A DNA stretch of 52,980 nt, from assembly GCA_964555935.1 (NCBI GenBank), contig CAZKUN010000031.1, forward strand, positions 1-52,980. Reading direction: 5' to 3'. Below the pieces are notes generated by a model. The model was not told where the DNA came from. It was given only the letters and a program-made list of their open reading frames with translations, and did no database searches. The stretch's first letter is position 1. Each line of letters opens with the position of its first letter. This DNA is from CAZKUN01 sp964555935. GTDB lineage: Bacteria; Armatimonadota; Zipacnadia; Zipacnadales; VGFC01. Position numbers and translations under genes: made by a program. Shown in pieces: positions 9,192 through 17,396 of the stretch.

Positions 9192-9260
9192 CCCCCCCTT
9201 GCTACGTCCTCTGACGCTCGGACGGGGAGTTCTCCTCAGACTGCGGCCCGGGCGTTCACC

Positions 9261-9289
9261 TTGACGGTGCCGCGCGCCTGTGCTATGTT
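9261..9289 (+). promoter_or_regulatory. Sigma70-type promoter for the B12-uptake operon
   Basis: TTGACG at 9261-9266, a 17-bp spacer and TATGTT at 9284-9289. This places a start site near 9296-9300, just ahead of the riboswitch. It is a close match to the housekeeping consensus in a GC-rich region, and its position supports it. Confidence 0.7.
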
Positions 9290-9304
9290 CTCTTATACAA
9301 TCGA

Positions 9305-9495
9305 ATAGGTAAGCTTGTGGAGCAGGCGGCTGTTAGGCCGCTGTTAGGGAAGACGGTGCGAATCCGTCGCTGCCCCGCAACTGTGACCGGGGACGAAGCC
9401 CGCGATTTACGCCCACTGGAGGCAGACGTTGCTTCTGGGAAGGGGGCGGGCATTAGGATGATCCGGAAGCCAGGAGACCGGCCCACAAGCCCTGA
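9305..9495 (+). ncRNA. Cobalamin riboswitch
   Basis: The conserved B12 box AAGCCAGGAGACCGGCC is at 9467-9483. The conserved core GCTGCCCCGCAACTGTGA is at 9369-9386, preceded by GGGAAGACGGTGCGAATCC. The 5' GCTTGTGGAGC part of the fold is also present. The element binds adenosylcobalamin or a related corrinoid and is followed within 55 nt by an intrinsic terminator, so it should lower transcription of the downstream genes when B12 is plentiful. Those genes include btuF-btuD-btuC, a fitting target. Edges are approximate. Confidence 0.93.
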
Positions 9496-9545
9496 CTGAT
9501 CACTTCCTCGTGGGAGGGGGGTGGGTCTTCCTCAGCCGCATGTGG

Positions 9546-9576
9546 AGCCGCCCTCCGGGCGGCTTTTCTCCGTTTT
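9546..9576 (+). terminator. Intrinsic terminator of the cobalamin riboswitch
   Basis: A GC-only 7-bp stem (GCCGCCC / GGGCGGC, extended by an A-T pair) with a TCC loop, followed by TTTTCTCCGTTTT. It lies between the B12 box and the first gene, as expected for the expression platform of a transcription-attenuating riboswitch. Confidence 0.85.
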
Positions 9577-9625
9577 CGGGGGCGTGGTCAGCCAGGAACA
9601 ACTCCGAGGGGGAGAATCCACATCC

Positions 9626-10343
<718 letters not shown>

Positions 10344-10357
<14 letters not shown>

Positions 10358-11336
10358 GCGCGCGCGTTTCCTGCTGGTGGGGACGACACTCCTCGCGGTC
10401 ACTGCCTGCACCGCGACGGGGTGTCGTCCTCGCGTGTCCGAGGCGGTGGAAGCAGACCCTGTGCCCGTCGCGGAGGCCGAAGAACCCGTCTGGCCGCTGA
10501 CCATCACCGACGACCTCGGCAGCACGGTCACTCTCAACGCGCCGCCTGAGCGGATCGTCTCGCTGTCGCCCGCGGTGACGGAGATGCTGTTTGCCGTTGG
10601 GGCCGGGGATCGCGTCGTGGGGCGGACATCGTACTGCGACTACCCGCCGGAGGCGCTCGAAGTGCCCGAGGTGGGGACGTTCACAACGCCGAGCACGGAG
10701 AGAGTGCTGGAGCTTCAGCCGGACCTGTGCATTGGCGTCCGGGGCGTGAGCAAGGATAGCATTCAGGCGCTGCGCAGCGTGGGGCTGAGGGTCATTGCCT
10801 ACGATCCGTCCGGCGTAGAGAAGGCCCTGGGGATCATGGAGCGACTCGGCCACTTGATGCAGGATAAGCCAAGCGCCGTGCCAGTCGTCGATGATCTGCG
10901 GGCCCGCGTTGAGGCCGTTCGTGTCGCCGGCCTCGAGCTGCCCCGCAAGCCGCGCATCCTTGTGGGCGTTCAGTTTGAGCCGCTCTACGCAGCGGGACCC
11001 GGGACGCACATCCACGACATGATCGAGATTGCCGGCGGCGAGAATACGGGCGCCGACTCCGAGATGCTCTGGCCGCAGTACTCGCTCGAGCGCATGGTTG
11101 AGAATGATCCCGAGGTCATCGTCGGCACGCCGAGCATGGGAGACTACTCCGAGGAAGGCTTCCTCGAGTTCCTCAGCGGCCTGGACGGGTGGGACGCCAC
11201 CACCGCTGTCCGGGAGGGCAATGCCATCATGGTCGCGGACGATATTCTCACGCTTCCCGGGCCGCGGATGGTGGATGGCCTTGAGGAGCTGGCGGCGATC
11301 ATCAATGACGTCGCGCGGGAAGTGACGGCCCAGTAG
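10344..11336 (+). CDS. btuF: BtuF-like cobalamin-binding lipoprotein (ABC transporter substrate-binding)
   Basis: A 330-aa periplasmic binding protein. The ATG at 10344 overlaps the pseudopilin end; a longer open frame upstream would run through that gene and is not used. The leader ends in a lipobox VTAC at residues 19-22, so C22 should be lipidated. The core has the class III binding-protein pattern: LTITDDLGSTVTLNAPPERIVSLSPAVTEML is the family opening (positions ~52-85), followed by VVGRTSYCDYPPE and a long inter-lobe helix. B12 rather than siderophore is assigned from the cobalamin riboswitch and the order btuF-btuD-btuC; sequence alone cannot separate the two ligands. It delivers the corrinoid to BtuC. 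Confidence 0.88.
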
Positions 11337-12149
11337 ATGACGACGGCGGAGTCGGTCATCCACGCAGCATCCCTCATCTGCGGCTACGACGGTCGCGAGG
11401 TGCTGCATGGCGTCGACTTCAATGTCGCTCGGGGCGAGTTCGTCGGTGTTCTCGGACCGAACGGCTCCGGGAAAAGCACGCTCCTGCGCGCCGTCACCGG
11501 GGTTCTTCGGCTCGCATCCGGATCGGCTGACCTCTTCGGCACTCCGCTGCGCGAGGCGGACCGGCGCGACCTCGCCCGGCGCGTGGGCGTCGTGCCGCAG
11601 GCCTCGGTAATCCCCTTTGAGTTCACAGTTCGCGAGATCGTAGCCATGGGCCGCGCTCCCCACATCGCTCGTCTCCATGGCGAATCAGACGTCGACCGCG
11701 CCGCCATCGAAGCGGCCCTATCCCGCACGGACACTGCTGGACTCTCCGATCGGCTGATGTCTGAACTCTCCGGGGGAGAAGCGCAGCGGGTCACGATCGC
11801 TCGCGCGCTGGCTCAGGAACCCGAGCTTCTGCTGTTGGACGAACCCACCGCCTTCCTCGATCTCAACCACCAGATCGAGGTCTTTGAGCTGCTCCGGCGT
11901 CTGAACCGCGACGATGAACTCACGGTCACGTGCGTATCTCACGATCTCAACCTCGCGGCGCTCTACTGCGACCGGATCGTCCTCCTTCGCGACGGAAGGG
12001 TGGTTGCCGAGGGCCCCCCCACGCAGGTCATCACCGCCGAGCGCATCGCGGACGTATACGGTGCGACGGTCCTGGTTGATGACGCCACGCCGCACGGCCG
12101 TCCGCGCGTAACGTTGCTGCGGTCACGGTCTGGGGATGGTGCTGAATGA
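11337..12149 (+). CDS. btuD: BtuD-like ABC transporter ATP-binding protein
   Basis: A 270-aa cytoplasmic ATPase of the FecE/BtuD type. Walker A is GPNGSGKST (40-48), the Q-loop is VVPQAS (~85-90), the ABC signature is LSGGEAQ (144-150), Walker B is LLLLDEPT (164-171) and the H-loop histidine is H202 (SHDLN). Its ATG directly follows the btuF stop codon (TAGATG), so translation should be coupled. It powers corrinoid import through BtuC. The substrate assignment rests on the operon and riboswitch. Confidence 0.9.
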   Translation: MTTAESVIHAASLICGYDGREVLHGVDFNVARGEFVGVLGPNGSGKSTLLRAVTGVLRLASGSADLFGTPLREADRRDLARRVGVVPQASVIPFEFTVREIVAMGRAPHIARLHGESDVDRAAIEAALSRTDTAGLSDRLMSELSGGEAQRVTIARALAQEPELLLLDEPTAFLDLNHQIEVFELLRRLNRDDELTVTCVSHDLNLAALYCDRIVLLRDGRVVAEGPPTQVITAERIADVYGATVLVDDATPHGRPRVTLLRSRSGDGAE

Positions 12150-13174
12150 GGACGCGCACCTCCGTCTTCGCGCTCTGTCTCGCGGCCGGCTTGTTGGCGA
12201 CGACGCTCGTGTCGCTATGCACGGGCGCCTCGAGCCTAACGCCTCGCGACGCGGTATCCGCCCTGGTCGCTGGCCCGCCGTCTGACACTGCTGAGCCCGC
12301 TGATGCGCGCAACCGCAGTATTGTCTGGCAGATCCGTCTCCCTCGCCTGTTCCTGGCCTTCCTCGTCGGCGCCGGGCTTGCCGCGTCAGGTGTGGTAATG
12401 CAGGCGTTCTTCCAAAACCCAATGGCCGCGCCATACGTCGTCGGCGTCTCCGCCGGCGCCGCGCTTGGCGCAACGATCGGGTTCGTAATCTGGTCGGGCA
12501 CGAGCCTGCTGGGGCTGAGCGGGCGGACGCTGTTTGCCTTCATCGGCGCCATCGGCGTGACGACCCTCGTCTACATGCTGTCTCGGCGCGGCGGGCGCGT
12601 TCTCACGGCGACGCTGCTACTCACGGGGATGGCAGTCAGCGCGCTGGCTTCGGCCCTTTGCTCGCTGCTGCTGATGGTCGCCCGGACGCAGGACGTCAGC
12701 CTCGTCGTCTTCTGGCTCATGGGAAGCGTTGCCGGCCGGGGTTGGCTGGCGGTGTGGGTACTCGTCGGGCCGGTCTTGCTCGGGTTGATCGCGGTCTACA
12801 TCTTCAGCCGCGAGCTTAACGTGCTGCTCATGGGCGAGGAGACGGCTCACCATCTCGGCGTGAACGTCGAGCGCACGAAGCTGGTTCTGCTCTTTCTCTC
12901 GTCGATCCTCGCCGCGGCGTGTGTCTCGATGACGGGGATGATCGGGTTCGTCGGACTGATGGTCCCACACCTCATCCGGTCGATTACCGGTCCCGACCAC
13001 CGCGTCCTGTTGCCCGCCGCCGCCGTTGGTGGAGCGCTGCTGCTGGCTCTTGCCGATGTCGTCGCTCGCACGGTCGTCGCCCCCGTCGAGATCCCGATCG
13101 GGATCGTCACGTCGATCCTCGGTTGCCCGTTCTTCCTCTACCTGTTGCATCGGTCGCGGGCGGCCCGGCTGTAG
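12146..13174 (+). CDS. btuC: BtuC-like FecCD-family permease
   Basis: A 342-aa inner-membrane permease with about ten hydrophobic segments. The family motifs IRLPRLFLAFLVGAGLA, VMQAFFQNPMAAPYVVGVS (~66-100) and the late GFVGLMVPHLIR stretch (~272-283) are clear. It starts inside the btuD stop (ATGA overlap, 12146-12149). It forms the translocation channel for the corrinoid bound by BtuF. There is no btuB-like outer-membrane receptor or tonB gene in the window. The gene converges on the phosphoesterase gene with only 5 bp between stop codons. Confidence 0.92.
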   Translation: MRTRTSVFALCLAAGLLATTLVSLCTGASSLTPRDAVSALVAGPPSDTAEPADARNRSIVWQIRLPRLFLAFLVGAGLAASGVVMQAFFQNPMAAPYVVGVSAGAALGATIGFVIWSGTSLLGLSGRTLFAFIGAIGVTTLVYMLSRRGGRVLTATLLLTGMAVSALASALCSLLLMVARTQDVSLVVFWLMGSVAGRGWLAVWVLVGPVLLGLIAVYIFSRELNVLLMGEETAHHLGVNVERTKLVLLFLSSILAAACVSMTGMIGFVGLMVPHLIRSITGPDHRVLLPAAAVGGALLLALADVVARTVVAPVEIPIGIVTSILGCPFFLYLLHRSRAARL

Positions 13175-13179
13175 AGCGA

Positions 13180-15237
13180 CTACCTCTCCCTGACCGCCGT
13201 CACGCTGCCGTCCATTCCCGCCACGTAGACCGTTCCGTTGCTCGCACACGGGTCGGCCATCGCGAAGAAGCCGGGGAGAACGCGGATGCTCCATTTCACT
13301 GTGCCCGAGTCCGCGTCGATCGCCGAGAGCGTTCCGAGCGTGGAGACCGAGTAGAGCGTTCCGTCCTTTTCGATAGGCGCCGCGGCCACGGATCCAGTCG
13401 GCACGTCGGCCGTCCACTGCTCGTTCCAGTCGGCGTCCAGCTTCACCATGCCGGATCTCGTCGTGCGGATGTAGACTGACTTGCCATCCTCGCTGATGCC
13501 TGTCCCGGAGACGCCCTCGCGCGAATCGACCAACTCGCCTGTCGCCAGGTCCATGACGGACATGTGGTACTTCCGATCCGCCGCGAAGACTCGGCCCCCG
13601 CTAACCACCGGTCCGCAGTCGGCCGGCGAGTAGTACCGCTTTGCGCCACCCTCGAGAGTTCCTGATGCGGCCGATCGCCAGAGCAGCTCGCCCGTGGTTG
13701 GGCTGAGGGCGTAGACGTACATGTCCCACGCCCCGAAGCAGACGACGTCACCCGCGACGAACAGCGTGTCCTCAATCGCGTATTCGGGCGCGTCCGACCG
13801 CCACAGCTCCTCGAAGGAACCTCGATCCACCGCGATCACGTCTCCCGCCGCCGTCGCCACCACGATCGCCTCGCCGGCCGTGGCGGGTGATGACAGGATG
13901 GCGGAGCCGGCGTCGAACTCGCGCGTCACCTCACCGTCCTGCGTGAACTCGTACAGCCTTCCATCGCCCGATCCGACGTACCCACGCCCGTCCAATACCA
14001 GGGCTTGGCCCAGCACGTCGCCGCCTGTCTCGACCGTCCACGCGACCTGCCCCGTGTCTGCGTTGAGGGCGTGCAGACGCCCGTCATTCGCCCCTACGAG
14101 CACCAGCTCGCCCCACGCGGTCGGGGTGCTCTTGCTGCTCCCGCCGAGCAACGTCCGCCACGCGACCTGCACGTCTGCGTGGCTGTCGATGACGAAGTCG
14201 CCCGACTTCCATGCCGTGCCGTCCGGGCCGCGGAGGCCGATCCGGTACCAGTGGGCACCGGTCAGACCGCCGGGCAGTTCGACCTCACCGGCGAAGCGGC
14301 CATCCTTCAGTTTCAGCGGGAGAATCGTGCCGTTGTCCAGCATCACCTGCGCGGCCGTGAAGTCGCCCTCCACCGTGCCCTCGAACCGAACGGGACCCGT
14401 CACGACTGACCCCTGCTTCGGTTTCTCAATCGTGATCCGCGGGTAGGTGGATTGCGGCGCGATGTCCTTCTCGAACACGGCAATCTCGGCCGTCTTCTGG
14501 CCCGACTTCCGGTAGCCGATGCGCAGCTTGCCGTCGCGGACGTCGCAGATGGAGAACCCCGCGTTGCCGCCGAATGTCGATCCGCCCATCACGAAGTCGA
14601 AGCCCTCTTCCTGCTGGTGGCTGTAGTTGTGGCCATGGCCCATGAGGATGACCACCACGTTGTGTGGCCGGAGGATGTCGTACAGCCGGTACCGGTCGTA
14701 CTTGCTCGCGAACTCCGTCGTCGGCGGGTGGTGATAGAACATGATCACCGGTGTCTCGGCGTCGATCTTCGCGAGGTCGCTCGTCAGCCAGAGCAGCTCC
14801 TCACGCCCGAAGCACGGACGGGGATCCTGCGGCGATGCCGAGTCCAGCCCCACAAAGTGCACGCCGCCATGGTCGAACGAGTAGTATGGCGCGCCGTGGC
14901 GCGCGGCGATCCGGGGACGCAGCGTATCCCACGTGTTGTCATGGTTGCCCGCTACCGTGTAGTGGGGGAGACCTGTGCCGTCCAGAATGCCGATGTAGTC
15001 ATCCCACCACCCGCTCCCGCCGCCGAACTCAGTCGCGTCGCCGGTTGCAATGATGAACGAGGGCTGTGGCGCCGTGATACCATACGGCGTCAACTCCACC
15101 TCGCCGAGATCCGTCATCTCGCGCATGACATCCTCGGTGTTGGAGTAGGGGACGTGCTGGTCGCTCGTGTGGATGAAGGAGAAGCTCTCAACAGCAGAGC
15201 AAGGAGCTGACGCCATGAGCAGGAGCTGCAATATCAT
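13180..15237 (-). CDS. Secreted calcineurin-like phosphoesterase with PQQ-type propeller
   Basis: A 685-aa exported protein from the ATG at 15237 (GAGG and AGGGA just upstream; short signal peptide ILQLLLMASAPCSA). An upstream in-frame start exists but would add a basic non-signal stretch. Residues ~19-270 are a metallophosphoesterase: D26-x-H28, GD at 66-67, GNHD at 97-100, H169/H170 (FYHHPP) and GHGH at 200-203, a complete bimetal set. Residues ~290-375 look like an Ig-like or Fn3-like spacer (GPVRFEGTVEGDF). From ~385 a PQQ-type propeller runs to the end (VLVGANDGRLHALNADTGQ and similar blades). It probably hydrolyses a phosphoester outside the cytoplasm; the substrate is unknown. It runs divergently from the sugar isomerase gene, with only 27 bp between their starts. 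Confidence 0.85.
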   Translation of the reverse strand: MILQLLLMASAPCSAVESFSFIHTSDQHVPYSNTEDVMREMTDLGEVELTPYGITAPQPSFIIATGDATEFGGGSGWWDDYIGILDGTGLPHYTVAGNHDNTWDTLRPRIAARHGAPYYSFDHGGVHFVGLDSASPQDPRPCFGREELLWLTSDLAKIDAETPVIMFYHHPPTTEFASKYDRYRLYDILRPHNVVVILMGHGHNYSHQQEEGFDFVMGGSTFGGNAGFSICDVRDGKLRIGYRKSGQKTAEIAVFEKDIAPQSTYPRITIEKPKQGSVVTGPVRFEGTVEGDFTAAQVMLDNGTILPLKLKDGRFAGEVELPGGLTGAHWYRIGLRGPDGTAWKSGDFVIDSHADVQVAWRTLLGGSSKSTPTAWGELVLVGANDGRLHALNADTGQVAWTVETGGDVLGQALVLDGRGYVGSGDGRLYEFTQDGEVTREFDAGSAILSSPATAGEAIVVATAAGDVIAVDRGSFEELWRSDAPEYAIEDTLFVAGDVVCFGAWDMYVYALSPTTGELLWRSAASGTLEGGAKRYYSPADCGPVVSGGRVFAADRKYHMSVMDLATGELVDSREGVSGTGISEDGKSVYIRTTRSGMVKLDADWNEQWTADVPTGSVAAAPIEKDGTLYSVSTLGTLSAIDADSGTVKWSIRVLPGFFAMADPCASNGTVYVAGMDGSVTAVRER

Positions 15238-15264
15238 TCCCTGACCTCTTACGCGAAACTCGCG

Positions 15265-16092
15265 ATGGGTGATTCGCCAATGTCTGACGCGCCGACGACC
15301 CCACACGTTCCCCTGATGACCATCAGCGCCCTGCACTATGAGTGGGAGACGCCCGAGGAGGCGTTCGATCGGTGTCTCAACGAGTTGGGACTGGGCGGGA
15401 TTGAGTTCTCAGTCGTCGAGGGCGGCGCGCGGCCGCACCTACTGGAGTCCGAATACGATGCCGTCCGCGATCTCGGTGCTGCTTGGCCGCTGGAGTTGAG
15501 CGGGCACGTTTGGGGGAATCTGCCTCAGATGGACGCCGAGGGCGCGCTCGAGCAACTCCGTCGGTGGCTGGAGATCGCTCGGCACCTGAGGTTCGTGGCG
15601 CTCGTGGTCCATGGTGGGACGCATGACGACCAGTGGGCGGGCATCGAGATGATGACCGATGTCTTCGGCGAGGTCGCGCCCGAGTATGCGGCGGGCGGGG
15701 TGACGCTGTGCCTGGAGAACCACTACGCCTGGGATTACCACGATGGGCACGAGTTGTTCAGCAGCGTTGAGGAGTTTCGGCACATCTTCGACCGCGTGCC
15801 GGGCCCAGGATTGGGGTTCTGCCTGGACTACGGGCACTCGCACATGACGGGCAACACCGAGGAGCTGCTGCGCGAAGTCGGCGGTAGGATGGTCTACACG
15901 CACCTCGCGGACAACTTCGGCGAACACGACGACCACGTCGCCTTCGGCGAGGGCACCGTCCCGTGGCGCGAGGTGCTGACGCTCACCCGAGACGTCGGCT
16001 ACCGCGGCCCGTTCACGGTCGAGTTTCCCGTGCGCGAAGACCGAGGGCCGATGGATGAGTGTATTGGACTGATCGGCAATGTCTATGGCTAG
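15265..16092 (+). CDS. Sugar phosphate isomerase/epimerase (xylose isomerase-like TIM barrel)
   Basis: A 275-aa AP-endonuclease-2/xylose isomerase-like barrel. The strand-end motifs ISALHYEW near the N-terminus, LGLGGIEFSV, LVVHGGTHDD, LCLENHYAW (metal Glu), GFCLDYGHSH (metal Asp/His) and the C-terminal GPFTVEFPV (metal Glu) fit the family. Such proteins isomerise or epimerise keto-sugars, inositols or hydroxypyruvate; the substrate here is not identifiable. A second ATG at 15280 could be the start; neither has a strong ribosome site. Its stop codon shares a CTAG with the stop of the convergent beta-helix gene. Confidence 0.82.
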   Translation: MGDSPMSDAPTTPHVPLMTISALHYEWETPEEAFDRCLNELGLGGIEFSVVEGGARPHLLESEYDAVRDLGAAWPLELSGHVWGNLPQMDAEGALEQLRRWLEIARHLRFVALVVHGGTHDDQWAGIEMMTDVFGEVAPEYAAGGVTLCLENHYAWDYHDGHELFSSVEEFRHIFDRVPGPGLGFCLDYGHSHMTGNTEELLREVGGRMVYTHLADNFGEHDDHVAFGEGTVPWREVLTLTRDVGYRGPFTVEFPVREDRGPMDECIGLIGNVYG

Positions 16093-17360
16093 GGCAGCGT
16101 CACGTTTCCTAGCACCTGCACGTCGCCAGATGATTCGTTGGTGATCTTCGGCCCGCCTCGGAACGTATTGCCCATGATGACGGCGCTCGCCACGTCTTCG
16201 CCGAGGTGGATCTGGGGCTTGTCCTGGTTGAATATGGAGCCCTGAAGCACGAGGCTTCCGCTCAGCACATCGACGGCGGTGACGTCTGGGTCGCGGCCCC
16301 AGTGATGGAAGTTGCACTGGCTCATGCTGACCATGCCGGTGCCCTCCGCCTCGATGATCTTGTTGTGCGGGCCCCAGAACGAGCAGTTGCTCATCTGCAG
16401 CGTCCCCGTGTTTGTGTCCATCACCTTGATGACCGTCTCGCAGGCAGGCGAGCCGACGAACTCGCCGTTGGTGATGAGTAGCCCCGGCCCCTGGGTGTCT
16501 TCGATGAGGATCGGCGTCACGCACCAGTCCGCCGCGATGCCGAGGAAGTTACCGTTGGTGGGTCCGCGGTCGCTCTTGTAGAAGCGGTAACCGACCTTCG
16601 CGCCCCAGACGAAGGTGTTGACGATGTACTCCCAATCGCTCCGGCCGATCTGAAAGGCGACGAGGTTCTCTTGCATGTACGCAACGAGCTTGGCGACGTT
16701 CTCGCCGGTGGGGGAGGTCGGCGTGTTGGAGCGGGTCCATGAGTTCGGGTTGAAGTGGACATTCTCGACGCGGCCGATGTCGGTGCACTTGTCGAGCGAG
16801 ATACCGATCTTCAGCGGGATGCCGTAGACGTTGCGGATGTAGTGCATCTCGTGCGCGTAGGTGCCGAAGTCGATGCCATAATACGGGTTGAGCAAGGTGC
16901 AGTCGACGACGTTGAGGTGCGTGCCGCGGCCCTGGATGCACCATGGATACGGTTGGATGTCGTCGACTGTCTGCTCGGGATAGTAGACGGTGACGCCGCG
17001 CACGGTGCTGTTTGATTCCAGCATGATGAACGGCGGCCCCTCGGTCGACCCGCGCCCGGCGTACGCGTGCAAGGTCGTGCCCACGTGTGTCGCTGAGTAG
17101 TGCGGCGCCTTCCACACGCCCTGCAGCGTCACGCCCTCGGGAATCGTCAGGCTGCCCTCGATTCGGTACTGCCCAGCCGGTAGATGCACCACGCCTCCGC
17201 CGCTCGACCCACACGCGTTCAGAGCTTCCTGAATCCCGGCTGTTACGTCAACATTCGGATCCGGCGTGACACCGTAATCCATGACGTTCACCTCCGAGGC
17301 TTGGCAGGGGATGGAAGAGCACAGCATGGTGGTCAACCCGAGCACGATGGCTGTTTGCAT
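16089..17360 (-). CDS. Secreted pectate-lyase-like right-handed beta-helix protein
   Basis: A 423-aa protein from the ATG at 17360 (TGGAG upstream); an in-frame GTG at 17381 is possible. A signal peptide covers ~QTAIVLGLTTMLCSSIPCQAS. Then comes the pectate lyase superfamily opening VNVMDYGVTPDPNVDVTAGI, VVHLPAGQYRIEGSL and IPEGVTLQG, followed by irregular beta-helix coils rich in N, G and V. The family covers polygalacturonases, lyases and phage-type tail lyases; catalytic residues cannot be placed safely. It lies 36 bp after the FG-GAP gene and in line with the GH51 gene, so it is probably the last gene of a carbohydrate operon. Confidence 0.78.
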   Translation of the reverse strand: MQTAIVLGLTTMLCSSIPCQASEVNVMDYGVTPDPNVDVTAGIQEALNACGSSGGGVVHLPAGQYRIEGSLTIPEGVTLQGVWKAPHYSATHVGTTLHAYAGRGSTEGPPFIMLESNSTVRGVTVYYPEQTVDDIQPYPWCIQGRGTHLNVVDCTLLNPYYGIDFGTYAHEMHYIRNVYGIPLKIGISLDKCTDIGRVENVHFNPNSWTRSNTPTSPTGENVAKLVAYMQENLVAFQIGRSDWEYIVNTFVWGAKVGYRFYKSDRGPTNGNFLGIAADWCVTPILIEDTQGPGLLITNGEFVGSPACETVIKVMDTNTGTLQMSNCSFWGPHNKIIEAEGTGMVSMSQCNFHHWGRDPDVTAVDVLSGSLVLQGSIFNQDKPQIHLGEDVASAVIMGNTFRGGPKITNESSGDVQVLGNVTLP

Positions 17361-17396
17361 GGTGACAGAACTCCATTGCACGTCCGTGATACCAAG

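Noticed and set aside
9317..9499. 60-codon frame inside the riboswitch
   Set aside because: It lies fully within the conserved cobalamin riboswitch and has no ribosome site; RNA structure explains the sequence.
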